Shown here: positions 9,250 to 17,843 of the stretch, in pieces | How the letters are laid out: each line of letters starts with the position of its first letter | Numbering within the stretch: the first letter of the stretch is position 1 | Assembly: GCA_943370295.1 (NCBI GenBank) | Contig: CALRQL020000007.1 | Span: 106,284-170,283, forward strand | Reading direction: 5' to 3' | Length of the DNA stretch: 64,000 bases | From: SB11 sp943370295 | Lineage (GTDB): Bacteria > Bacteroidota > Bacteroidia > UBA8524 | Notes under the pieces: generated by a model | Database searches by the model: none | Seen by the model: the letters and a program-made list of their open reading frames with translations, nothing else | Told to the model about the DNA's origin: nothing | Program-made: the position numbers and the translations under genes

Positions 9250-9280
9250 ATCCCCGCTCAAACAGGCGGGGATTTTTGTT
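9250..9280 (+). terminator. rho-independent terminator
   Basis: Perfect stem ATCCCCGC (9250-9257) and GCGGGGAT (9266-9273) with an 8-nt loop, followed by TTTTGTTTT. It ends the kelch-like lipoprotein transcript. Confidence 0.85.
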
Positions 9281-9316
9281 TTAGAAAGCATAAACTTGCG
9301 GAGCAAACCCAATAGA

Positions 9317-9856
9317 ATGAAAAAATACATTGCAATACTACGCGGCGTAAATGTGAGCGGGCACAATATAATGCCTATGAAGGAACTGAAAGCAGCTATG
9401 GAAAAGGCGGGCTTTAGCAATGTAGCTACTTACATACAAAGCGGTAATGTGGTATTTGAACATTCAGGGGCCTCGGAAAATGAGCAGGCGACTAAATTAA
9501 CCGCCTTGATAAAAAGCACGTTTGGGTGCGATGTTCCGGTGTTGGTGCGCACGGTTGATTACATGAAACAGGTGCATGAATCCAATCCCTTTTTTAAACG
9601 TGAAGGTGTAGATACTGAAAAACTGCACATTACCTTTTTGGGTGATGAACCGTCGGTACAAAACATAGCTACTGCCAACACATATTCTTATTTGCCCGAT
9701 GAGTTTATTATTGAGGGCAAGGCCGTGTATGTATATTGTCCAAACGGTTATGGAAACAACAAGCTGACGAATACCTTTTTTGAGGGTAAACTGAAAGTGG
9801 CGGCCACCACGCGCAACCTGAAAACAGTAGTGAAACTGATTGAAATGGTAAGTTAA
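9317..9856 (+). CDS. DUF1697 family protein
   Basis: A 179-residue cytoplasmic protein of the DUF1697 family. The N-terminal signature MKKYIAILRGVNVSGHN and the following YIQSGNVVF are the hallmark of the family, which has no established biochemical function. Length is normal for the family. ATG 9317 is preferred over the upstream in-frame start at 9296 because it begins the conserved strand. It converges with the glycosyltransferase at 9881. Confidence 0.9.
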   Translation: MKKYIAILRGVNVSGHNIMPMKELKAAMEKAGFSNVATYIQSGNVVFEHSGASENEQATKLTALIKSTFGCDVPVLVRTVDYMKQVHESNPFFKREGVDTEKLHITFLGDEPSVQNIATANTYSYLPDEFIIEGKAVYVYCPNGYGNNKLTNTFFEGKLKVAATTRNLKTVVKLIEMVS

Positions 9857-9880
9857 AAAATCGTTGAGTAGGGGAGTACC

Positions 9881-11053
9881 TTAAGCCCTTTTTGCACGTT
9901 CCCACCTAACCGACTGGCGTTTGCGGATAAAGCGAACAAAACCTGCAAACACTGAGTAGTTCATGATAAAGAAGTAATAGGGTACAAAAAACGCTTTGAA
10001 TTTTATTTTGCGGTTCTCAAAGTACCAACCCAATAGGGCAGCGCTGTAAAACGCAATTTGGCCTATTAACAGCAGGATATAAAATATATTACCGTCAAGG
10101 GCTAAAAGGATGTTTAGCGGCAGTAATAGCAGCATGCACAGTGGGGTAAGCGACCACCTTAGCACTTTACGTGATACATAAATAAACCATAAGGGAAAAT
10201 TATAGAACGGATTAAGCAAATTGCCCAAGCGCATAATGCTTTGCCAACCGCCTGCGCAAATACGCACCTTACGTTTCAACTCTTCTTTTACCGACATTGA
10301 GGCTGTTTCCATAGCGTATGCTTTGGGTTCGTACACAATACGGTAGCCCTTTTCAGCAATGCGCATGGTAAGCATAAAATCATCCAGTAATGTATCGGGT
10401 TCTAAATGTTGGTACAGGGCAGTGCGGCAGCTCATCAACTCACCTGCTGCGCCTGCTGTAGTATATAAATCGCTGTCGTATTTCTTCAAAAACGATTCGT
10501 ACTTCCAGTACAAACCCTCGCCGGCACTGCTGGCGTTTTCCTTATCCTTTTGTATGATGCGTTTTTCACAAGCTACCGCGCCGTTTCTTGGGTTTTGGTA
10601 GTGCTTCACAATCTCGCGCAGCGATTCTTTGTTCAGTATTGTATTGGCATCACAAAATACCACATATTCAGTAGTTACAAAGCCCATTGCGCGGTTCATC
10701 GCCCCTGATTTTCCGCCGCGTTCAGGCACGTGCATGGCCATAATGCCGTCAATGTCTTTTATCTTTTCGTAAGTGCCGTCGTCGCTGCCGTCGGTTACAA
10801 AAATTATCTTCAGTTTATCCTTAGGGTAATCAAGGTTTTTGCTGTTTTCAACCTTTTGCAGTATAAAATCGGCCTCGTTGTAGCTGGGAACTATCAGGGT
10901 GATTTCGGGTAAAAAAGTATCATCAAACTGTTCCTTTTTCGGCCACAGTATATTTTTCACCTTCACTAAAAAAAACACCAGAATGCCATACCCGAAAAAG
11001 GTATAAAACACAATGGCAAAAAACACCCAAAACAGTAGTTCAATCAATGTCAT
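9881..11053 (-). CDS. membrane glycosyltransferase family 2
   Basis: A 390-residue inner-membrane GT2 enzyme of the cellulose synthase/poly-GlcNAc synthase layout: an N-terminal membrane helix (about 4-32), a cytoplasmic GT-A domain, and two to three C-terminal helices (about 298-365). The nucleotide-binding TDGSDDGT lies at 87-94, a DxD-like DAN at 135-137 and the catalytic DD at 224-225. The motif usually QxxRW reads RKVRICAGGW (about 261-270), so the Trp is displaced, which may mean a non-processive enzyme. Last gene of the exopolysaccharide operon, 9 bp after the methyltransferase gene. Donor and acceptor are not predictable. Confidence 0.85.
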   Translation of the reverse strand: MTLIELLFWVFFAIVFYTFFGYGILVFFLVKVKNILWPKKEQFDDTFLPEITLIVPSYNEADFILQKVENSKNLDYPKDKLKIIFVTDGSDDGTYEKIKDIDGIMAMHVPERGGKSGAMNRAMGFVTTEYVVFCDANTILNKESLREIVKHYQNPRNGAVACEKRIIQKDKENASSAGEGLYWKYESFLKKYDSDLYTTAGAAGELMSCRTALYQHLEPDTLLDDFMLTMRIAEKGYRIVYEPKAYAMETASMSVKEELKRKVRICAGGWQSIMRLGNLLNPFYNFPLWFIYVSRKVLRWSLTPLCMLLLLPLNILLALDGNIFYILLLIGQIAFYSAALLGWYFENRKIKFKAFFVPYYFFIMNYSVFAGFVRFIRKRQSVRWERAKRA

Positions 11054-11062
11054 AAGGGGCAG

Positions 11063-11818
11063 CTACTTTTTCCACGAGGTATAAAAACCGTTGGTACAGG
11101 CAGGCGGCAAAATGTCGGCCACTTTACTGTCAATTTTCTGTAGGGCTTTTACACGTTTAGCCACCAACGAAAAGGGGAATACTTGGTCTAAGAAATTAGA
11201 TTTGCCAAAGGCCATAAATTTAAACCCTGCATTTTGCATCATCTTATACAACGATTTACGGGTAAAAAACTGTATGTGCGTCAAATCGGGGTTGCTGCTT
11301 TGGTGGGTAGCGTGTTTGTAGCCAAAAAAGCGTTTAATTTTAAGCAATGTATCGGTGTGGCCGTTGCGCATCATCCATTGCATGGGTTTGGTCATCAGGG
11401 CTTCGCGGGGGCCAAAACCATTGGGTACGGTAACAATCATAGTACCGCCCGGTTTTAATATCCTGTATGCCGATTGCACCAACTCATCGGGCACGGTTAA
11501 GTGCTCCAAAACTTCGGTACACACAATCAAATCAAACTCATCGTTCATGGTGAATTTGTTTGCATCGGCTACATCAAAACTCACGTTAGTAAACGTGTTA
11601 TTTTTTTTAGCAGTATCAATCGAGGTTGCATCTACATCAATGCCTTTAACTTCATATCCCAAACTGCCAAGTACCATCGATAGGTTACCATTACCGCAAC
11701 CGATATCTAATATTTTTGCAGGAGGTGTTACGTTTTTCTGCACTTGTCCTACAATAAAGTCAAGTCGCTTAAATTCTTCAACGTAAGTGTAGCCGGTGTA
11801 CTTGTAATAATCCTTCAT
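11063..11818 (-). CDS. class I SAM-dependent methyltransferase
   Basis: A 251-residue Rossmann-fold methyltransferase. SAM-binding motif I is ILDIGCGNGN (36-45), followed by the acidic end of strand 2 (GIDVD, about 59-63), EVLEHL, and the post-motif III LKPGGTMIVTVPNG. The substrate is probably a sugar or lipid-linked saccharide, judged from the operon: it sits 18 bp after the GT4 gene and 9 bp before the GT2 gene. O-methylation is inferred only from context; UbiG-like sequence character is generic. Confidence 0.85.
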   Translation of the reverse strand: MKDYYKYTGYTYVEEFKRLDFIVGQVQKNVTPPAKILDIGCGNGNLSMVLGSLGYEVKGIDVDATSIDTAKKNNTFTNVSFDVADANKFTMNDEFDLIVCTEVLEHLTVPDELVQSAYRILKPGGTMIVTVPNGFGPREALMTKPMQWMMRNGHTDTLLKIKRFFGYKHATHQSSNPDLTHIQFFTRKSLYKMMQNAGFKFMAFGKSNFLDQVFPFSLVAKRVKALQKIDSKVADILPPACTNGFYTSWKK

Positions 11819-11836
11819 AGGTAGTTTACTATCTTG

Positions 11837-12964
11837 TTATACTATTTTTTCGTAAAGCGTCAACATTTGGCTGGCTGTGTTTTCCCACGAAAACAACTTA
11901 ATCCTCTCTTTACCCAAAGCCACCAATTGTTGCCTGTATTGTTCATTATTAAGCAACATATCAATGTTTTCGGCAATAGATTCGGGGTTAGCAGCTTCAG
12001 CATACAACGCTGCATTGCCTGCTACTTCAGTCATTGGCGATGAGTTTGAGGTAACCACCGGTACTCCGCAAGCCATTGCTTCCAACAAAGGTATCCCGAA
12101 ACTTTCGCGCAGCGAAGGGTATAAAAACAGCACCGCACTGCTATATACAGCGGGTATTTCAATATTGGGGATATAGCCGCACAAAACAATATCGTTAGCC
12201 AAATCGGGGGCTTTTAAATCGCTTAAAAGCTGGTTTAGGTACAAACTGTCAAGGTCGGGCATCACAATGGGCAAACGTAACTTGCCTTGTTGTTTCAGTA
12301 TTGCCAGCGCAGCCAGCACCCCACGAACATTCTTTTTAGGGTCGGTATTGCCTAAAAAAAACAGGTATTCATCGGGCAAGTTGTATTTTAGTTTCACCCG
12401 TTCCAATTCAGTTGGGTCGGTAATCTTTTTAAAGTGAGACCCAACCGCATTGTACACTGTTACCACTTTTTCTTCGGGCAAATCAAAATGGTCTAAGATG
12501 CGTTGGCGTTCAAAGTTGGAAACAGTGGTGATAATTTTACTCTTTTTTACCGTACGGGGCACATTCCAGCGGCGGTATAAGTTGCCAATGCGCTGATACA
12601 TGCTACCTTGTGTAAGATTCAGTTTTTCAAGGTAAATTATATCGTGCAGGGTAGTGATTATAGGCGCTGAACTGTTTAGCGGTGCAGTATTGGCGGTGCA
12701 ATGCAGCACATCAATACCGTATTTTTTTACAATAGGCGGCAACATAAACTGTTCCCACACCGGGTATGGCGACCCTTTTACCCGCACAATTTCAAAATCA
12801 GCACTTGGGGTTATTACTTTATCATCCGTATCAGGTCTTACAAACACAACAAACTCATGGCCGGTATCCAGTTTTTGCAGCGCCTTAATCAGTTCAAGGG
12901 CTACGATATCCATGCCGTGTTTTTTCTTCCGAAAAAGGCGTTGTGCTTCAATCCCTATTCTCAT
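11837..12964 (-). CDS. glycosyltransferase family 4
   Basis: A 375-residue GT-B fold retaining glycosyltransferase. The C-terminal donor-binding half shows FLGNTDPKKN (about 200-210), the E-x7-E region within LRESFGIPLLEAMACGVPVV (about 285-303), and TEVAGNAAL after it. The N-terminal half contains the HD-type IITTLHDIIYLE loop. No membrane helices: a cytoplasmic enzyme acting on lipid-linked intermediates. Its ATG overlaps the stop of the preceding GT2 gene by 4 bp, showing translational coupling in the exopolysaccharide operon. Confidence 0.9.
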   Translation of the reverse strand: MRIGIEAQRLFRKKKHGMDIVALELIKALQKLDTGHEFVVFVRPDTDDKVITPSADFEIVRVKGSPYPVWEQFMLPPIVKKYGIDVLHCTANTAPLNSSAPIITTLHDIIYLEKLNLTQGSMYQRIGNLYRRWNVPRTVKKSKIITTVSNFERQRILDHFDLPEEKVVTVYNAVGSHFKKITDPTELERVKLKYNLPDEYLFFLGNTDPKKNVRGVLAALAILKQQGKLRLPIVMPDLDSLYLNQLLSDLKAPDLANDIVLCGYIPNIEIPAVYSSAVLFLYPSLRESFGIPLLEAMACGVPVVTSNSSPMTEVAGNAALYAEAANPESIAENIDMLLNNEQYRQQLVALGKERIKLFSWENTASQMLTLYEKIV

Positions 12965-14136
12965 GGTTTTGCCTCTTTCTGCCCGTGTGGGGTGTGTATG
13001 AATTTTTTATTGGCCCCTTTTAGTTTAAACAAGTTGCTAAAGAACAAGAAAAACGCTTTAGGCAGGGTAAGCACTGCTTGTGCAGTTTGTGCAGTATAAA
13101 AGCGCGATGGCACTGATACGGCTAAGGTGATAATGTTTAATACCAACAACACTATCCAAGCATTGCTGTACAAGGGTAAGCCTGAAAAGTAAATGACAGG
13201 GGTGATAATAAACAATGAGCCTAACAGCAGTAGTTTTGGAAATAGCATGTACTGCATGATTTTATCGGCGTAATCAAAATTGCCGTAAAACAGTTGGGTA
13301 ATACCTGAGAAGAAGTTTTTGCGCAGGTAGTACACCTGTGCCGAAAGCCAACGGCGACGCTGGTTTTGGAACACATCGGCCTTTTCTACCTTCTCGTCAT
13401 ATACATACGCATCTTCTAAGTAATACATTTTGATGCGTTGTTTTAATATTTTCAGTTCCAGTTCTTTATCAAATCCACCTACAGCATCAATCGTGCTCAT
13501 AATGTCTTTAAAAAACCTGAACCCCGCTGCTTTTCCTGAACCTATTAATGCGCTTGAAAAACCCAATGCTGCATGCCCCTTGCGGAAAATGTGGTTGCTT
13601 ATTTCCTCGCTAATGGCATCTAACAGCGCATACGAGGTATTGGTATTGAGCGCGGTGCGGTGGGCTTGCAATATTTGTACGTTGTTTACTAAACGGTCGT
13701 TCAGTTTTTGCAAAAACGCAGGCTCCATAATATTGTCAACGTCAAGCAATACTACGTAGTCGTATTTCTCTTCAATTATCTCAAACGCCTTGTTAATGGC
13801 TTTAGCCTTGGTACTGTTTTCAAAATGTACCTCAATTACCCGCACATCGTGTTTTTTAAGCTCTTCAAGTGTTTCAGATTTAAAACTATCGGCAATCACA
13901 TAAATATCGTACAGATGTTTAGGGTAGCTTTGTTTTAAATTTTCGGTTACAGTGTTAATAATTACATTATCGCCCTTGTATGCCGGCACCATTACACAAA
14001 ACGTAACTTGCGGAGTACGTTCAGGAAAACGGGGCGCTCGGTAAAACAAACCTGCAAGGGCATATACCAGCATATAAACTACGTTAAAGCCGAAGTATAG
14101 CAATAAGATCAATGCAAGTATCTGTAATATAATCAT
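12961..14136 (-). CDS. processive-type membrane glycosyltransferase family 2
   Basis: A 391-residue GT2 with an N-terminal helix (1-25), a GT-A domain, and C-terminal helices (about 290-345). Key residues: DVDN (122-125) as the metal-binding motif and QRRRW (around residue 252) as the acceptor-site QxxRW motif, which is intact here, unlike in the GT2 at 9881. The intact motif points to a polymerising or large-acceptor enzyme similar to hyaluronan/cellulose synthase families. It overlaps both neighbours by 4 bp, so it is tightly coupled. Confidence 0.85.
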   Translation of the reverse strand: MIILQILALILLLYFGFNVVYMLVYALAGLFYRAPRFPERTPQVTFCVMVPAYKGDNVIINTVTENLKQSYPKHLYDIYVIADSFKSETLEELKKHDVRVIEVHFENSTKAKAINKAFEIIEEKYDYVVLLDVDNIMEPAFLQKLNDRLVNNVQILQAHRTALNTNTSYALLDAISEEISNHIFRKGHAALGFSSALIGSGKAAGFRFFKDIMSTIDAVGGFDKELELKILKQRIKMYYLEDAYVYDEKVEKADVFQNQRRRWLSAQVYYLRKNFFSGITQLFYGNFDYADKIMQYMLFPKLLLLGSLFIITPVIYFSGLPLYSNAWIVLLVLNIITLAVSVPSRFYTAQTAQAVLTLPKAFFLFFSNLFKLKGANKKFIHTPHGQKEAKP

Positions 14137-15044
14137 TTAAGGATTTCGTTTGTGTGTATGTTGTGGTGTGTTAAGTTCCAAAAAGCTGCTTTCAGCAAAG
14201 GAACAATTAATTTCCACTCCTTTTTTACTACCAATGTTACTAAATTTTTAGGAATAGCGGCGAAATAAAAAAACAATACGCTGGATAATTTGGCTAAACC
14301 GGTAAAGTTTCTACGCACAAAAAGCAGGCGATTGCGTGTAAGGTAATACGTTTTGAGTGGGCTTTTTTTGCCCGTACTCATACTCTCTTTGTGATACACG
14401 GTAGAGCTGCCCACGTACCAAATCTCGTACCCGGACCGTTTTATGCGTTCGCAGTAATCTATTTCTTCATAATACAAAAAGTACAATTCAGCCATCAAGC
14501 CTATTTCTTTAAGCAGACGTGTAGGAAACATCATTGCTGCTCCGTGCGCAATCTCGGTTTTCTCGGTACCGTTGTATTGGCCCTCGTCTTTTTCTTTGCT
14601 ACCCCTTGCAAATGCACGCCCTGTATATACATTAAACCCAAAACTGCCGGCATACTGCATTGTGTCGGGGGCATAACTGTATACCAGTTTGGGACTTACA
14701 CAACCGCACTTTGCATCTGTTTCAAGTTTCTCTACCAGCGGTTCTAAAAATCCGGCAGGTACTTCGGTATCGTTGTTTATCAGCAGGCAATATTTACCCG
14801 TAGCTTGTTTTAGTGCTAAGTTATTACCGCCGGCAAAGCCAAGGTTTTGGGTACTTTTTACCAAATGCACCCAAGGGTGTTTTTGGGTGATAACGTCAGC
14901 ATTTTCAGTGCTGCCATTATCCACTACCCATACTTCAATGGCCGGATAGGATATTTTTTGTAAACTATCCAGCAAAGCAAGGGTGTGTTCGGCCCCGTTG
15001 TAGTTTACGGTGATGATACTTACTAAAGGTGTAGCGGCTACCAC
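14133..15044 (-). CDS. rhamnosyltransferase-like glycosyltransferase family 2
   Basis: A 303-residue GT2 of the WbbL/RfbF type: VSIITVNYNG at 8-17, VDNGST at 41-46, LINNDTEVPAG (about 91-101) as the metal-binding stretch, and FLYYEEIDYCERIKRSGY as the catalytic region typical of this subgroup. A short hydrophobic C-terminal segment suggests peripheral membrane association. The start is GTG at 15044, overlapping the upstream ligase gene by 7 bp. Rhamnose transfer is the usual annotation but the actual sugar is unknown. Confidence 0.88.
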   Translation of the reverse strand: MVAATPLVSIITVNYNGAEHTLALLDSLQKISYPAIEVWVVDNGSTENADVITQKHPWVHLVKSTQNLGFAGGNNLALKQATGKYCLLINNDTEVPAGFLEPLVEKLETDAKCGCVSPKLVYSYAPDTMQYAGSFGFNVYTGRAFARGSKEKDEGQYNGTEKTEIAHGAAMMFPTRLLKEIGLMAELYFLYYEEIDYCERIKRSGYEIWYVGSSTVYHKESMSTGKKSPLKTYYLTRNRLLFVRRNFTGLAKLSSVLFFYFAAIPKNLVTLVVKKEWKLIVPLLKAAFWNLTHHNIHTNEILK

Positions 15045-16495
15045 ATTAAATTGGGTTCAGGTTCAGGCTTTTTTACTTCGTCTTCAGGGGTATCCCATTC
15101 ATCGCACAAATAAAAGAATACCATACTGAAATATAAAACGGTTGACGTAGGTAATTGTCCAAAAACTTGATTACCATAACTGGCCACTGCAACGCCAAAG
15201 AAACCACAGAGCAGGGCAATGGTTTTGAGCCGCAGCTCATTATCATTGAGGAAAAAGACCTTTCTGAAACCGTAGAACAGTATAATGACTATTTGTATAA
15301 TGTGCATCCAAAGACCCACCACGCCTGTTTCAACCCAAATTTTTACATACCAGCTATCCAAGGCGGTTTCAGCAAGAAAAGTACCCGGGCTAAATCGTTT
15401 GCCCCAGTTACCACCTGCGCCAATACCCCCTCCTATTGGGCGTGAAGCTAAGTAAACTCTTAGTTTTGCCTGGTTTTCAAGCCTTACCTGAAACGAGGCA
15501 TCTTGTGGGTCGAGAGCAGTTCGCATCCGTTGTATTTGGTAATTGCCTTGCCCCACCGTGGTATATTTAAGCACTATAAAGGCGCAAGCCCCGGCCACCA
15601 ATCCCAGTGCCAACACTCTGAAATTTCGAACTAAAAACAGGTACATCAAAAATCCTGCGGCGATAACAAATAACGGTCCCCGACTTCCTGCCACTGCAAA
15701 TCCCCAAAAGTAAATAAAGCCCAACCCGCCGTATATAAGTCGCCGTCGGGTATCTTTTACACCCATGCCTAATATGATGCAGTACAATGCACAATGTGCC
15801 ATTGCCGCCCCAAATTGTCCCGCATCGGAGTAAAAGGAGAAACTACGGAGTTTACCCATCAATACGTGGGTGTCTTTTGCGCCTTCTTCCAGCCATTTAA
15901 CCTCCCCTCCTGCAAGGCCGATGTATTGTTGTTTAAAACCCCACAAAGCAGCCACAAACGACCAGCCCAGCCAAATGCGGATGAACTTCTCCATGTCTTC
16001 GCGCTTGTGCATCCATATAAACAACAAGGGTAGGGTTTGTACCCAGTATAGCGATACTCCTCGAACGGCATAAAACCATGCTTCTTTGCTTCGTGCTTCG
16101 GGGTTTACAAGCTGGAAAAGGGTATATAAAAACCAAATTACAACTATCCAAACCAGTGGATTGTTGGCTCGTTTTAAGTCTTTTTTGTCAACACTAAAGA
16201 AAGTGCCCAACACACATACCCCCAGTATGGCATCAATCATCAACCCATAGGGGATAGAGGGTGGGAAGAACCTGAAAAGTCCGTTGTTGAAGAAACTGGT
16301 ATGCAGGTAAATTAAAAGGCCGGTTTTAGGCTTTGCAATACAAACAGCCGCAAATGCAATAGCAATGGGAAGCACAATAAATATACCCGCGGTTTCCAAT
16401 CCACCCGATGTGATGAGAAAAGCCAAACCGGCTGCCGCTGAACCCAAAATAAGGGCCAGCCACAATACACGGAATAAGCTGTTTTTTTCTCCCAC
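15038..16495 (-). CDS. O-antigen ligase/polymerase family membrane protein (Wzy/WaaL-like)
   Basis: A hydrophobic protein with about 10-12 membrane helices and a large periplasmic loop in the C-terminal half (about residues 305-385), the layout of O-antigen polymerases and ligases. AGSRGPLFVIAAG in the middle matches the Wzy_C/O-antigen ligase region. Two GTG starts are possible: 16543 (overlapping the flippase gene by 43 bp) and 16495, 5 bp after the flippase stop and just ahead of the first helix; the latter is preferred (485 residues). It should polymerise flipped repeat units or attach the glycan to a carrier. Confidence 0.8.
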   Translation of the reverse strand: MGEKNSLFRVLWLALILGSAAAGLAFLITSGGLETAGIFIVLPIAIAFAAVCIAKPKTGLLIYLHTSFFNNGLFRFFPPSIPYGLMIDAILGVCVLGTFFSVDKKDLKRANNPLVWIVVIWFLYTLFQLVNPEARSKEAWFYAVRGVSLYWVQTLPLLFIWMHKREDMEKFIRIWLGWSFVAALWGFKQQYIGLAGGEVKWLEEGAKDTHVLMGKLRSFSFYSDAGQFGAAMAHCALYCIILGMGVKDTRRRLIYGGLGFIYFWGFAVAGSRGPLFVIAAGFLMYLFLVRNFRVLALGLVAGACAFIVLKYTTVGQGNYQIQRMRTALDPQDASFQVRLENQAKLRVYLASRPIGGGIGAGGNWGKRFSPGTFLAETALDSWYVKIWVETGVVGLWMHIIQIVIILFYGFRKVFFLNDNELRLKTIALLCGFFGVAVASYGNQVFGQLPTSTVLYFSMVFFYLCDEWDTPEDEVKKPEPEPNLMW

Positions 16496-16500
16496 GGTGT

Positions 16501-17829
16501 TTATCTCTTTAATTTGTCTGCCAGCGAGGTGATTTGTTGCCACCCGCTGCTTATAATGCCTGAAAATGAAAACTTCATGTGTTTACCCAAGAAGCTGTAA
16601 CCCAGCAATACTCCGCTGCCAAATGTAATTACCGAAATGCCTGCTACCGCAGCCACAGGGGCATTGGGGAACAGGTAGATGGCGGCAAAATCGCCCACTA
16701 TGTTTACAGCAAGCATAAGTATCACTTTTATCAGATTTAAACGGGGTTGGTTCACCACATCTAAACCAATACCGCTATACCTTTCAAGCGGGAGGAAAGC
16801 AGCATAAACAGCAAAAAAACGCAGTACCGAGGCCGACTCGCGAAAGCCTTCTCCACCCAATAAAACCACTAAAGGTTCAGCAAAAATAAAACACACCAAC
16901 GCAACAGGTATTATACCTAACCATAATACTCCGGCACTTTTATGAAATTCTTTTGTTAGTTCCTCCTCTTTCCCGTTGCTGTGCAGTCCTGCAAGTATGG
17001 GTAATCGTGTAATACTGATGGCACTTATGGGCATTTCAAAAATTTGCAGCAAGCGTTGTGGTATGTTGTATATACTTACCGCTACAGGCCCTAATAACAG
17101 CCCTAAAATATAGGTATCGCTGCTGCGTAACAGGTTTGAAACCAACAAGGTAAGCATGCTATACTTGCCAAAACTGAATAACTTTTGGCGGGTAGGTTTA
17201 TCGCCTTTACTAAAATCAGTAATACGGCTCCAGCCAAGAATAAGAGTTAACAACGATGTAGCTAACTGGCTGATAACAAAGCCCCAAAAAATATAGTCAA
17301 TCCCCAAATTGAGGCTAAAGTTGGCAATGTTGAAACCTAAAAACAGGGCTTGGTTGAGAATGCGAACCCATTGTACTTTTTTAAATTGTTGCGAAGCATT
17401 TAAAAACCAAGTGGCAAGGTTGTGGGGGAGTGTTATTGCAGCCAATAGCCAAAACCATTGCACAAAAAAGCCCAAATCAAGCGAAGAAAACCAACTGTAA
17501 AAGGCCACACCTGGCAGCGTGAATATTGAAACTGCAACTATGGTAAACAACACACATAACTGCCACGCGGCACCGGCAATGGTTTGCTGCTCACCTTGCG
17601 TTTTTGCGCCGGCCATGTTACGTATAACGGGGTTGAGTATCAATCCTGAGCGGATTACATCAAAAAGAGTGAAGGTGGTGATAAATACCAGCCAACTACC
17701 CAAGTCGGCTTTGCTAAGTGTGCGGGCTTGTATGGCAAGTGTGCCTATGCCCAAAACAGCACCTACCCCATTGCCTGCTAACGATGCAAAGGCGTTGCTT
17801 TGCATAATATGTTTTAGCCGTTGCCACAT
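16501..17829 (-). CDS. exopolysaccharide repeat-unit flippase (Wzx-like)
   Basis: A 442-residue membrane protein with about 12-14 helices of the MATE/MOP polysaccharide flippase superfamily. Residues 10-60 (NAFASLAGNGVGAVLGIGTL...SKADLGSWLVF) show the typical amphipathic start plus first helices, and SSDTYILGLLLGPVAVSIYN near residue 240 matches the family's central loop. It lies 14 bp after the co-polymerase gene and directly before the ligase gene, so it is taken as the flippase for the operon's product. Low similarity by eye to the other flippase at 3486. Confidence 0.82.
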   Translation of the reverse strand: MWQRLKHIMQSNAFASLAGNGVGAVLGIGTLAIQARTLSKADLGSWLVFITTFTLFDVIRSGLILNPVIRNMAGAKTQGEQQTIAGAAWQLCVLFTIVAVSIFTLPGVAFYSWFSSLDLGFFVQWFWLLAAITLPHNLATWFLNASQQFKKVQWVRILNQALFLGFNIANFSLNLGIDYIFWGFVISQLATSLLTLILGWSRITDFSKGDKPTRQKLFSFGKYSMLTLLVSNLLRSSDTYILGLLLGPVAVSIYNIPQRLLQIFEMPISAISITRLPILAGLHSNGKEEELTKEFHKSAGVLWLGIIPVALVCFIFAEPLVVLLGGEGFRESASVLRFFAVYAAFLPLERYSGIGLDVVNQPRLNLIKVILMLAVNIVGDFAAIYLFPNAPVAAVAGISVITFGSGVLLGYSFLGKHMKFSFSGIISSGWQQITSLADKLKR

Positions 17830-17843
17830 GGGTATTTAAGGGG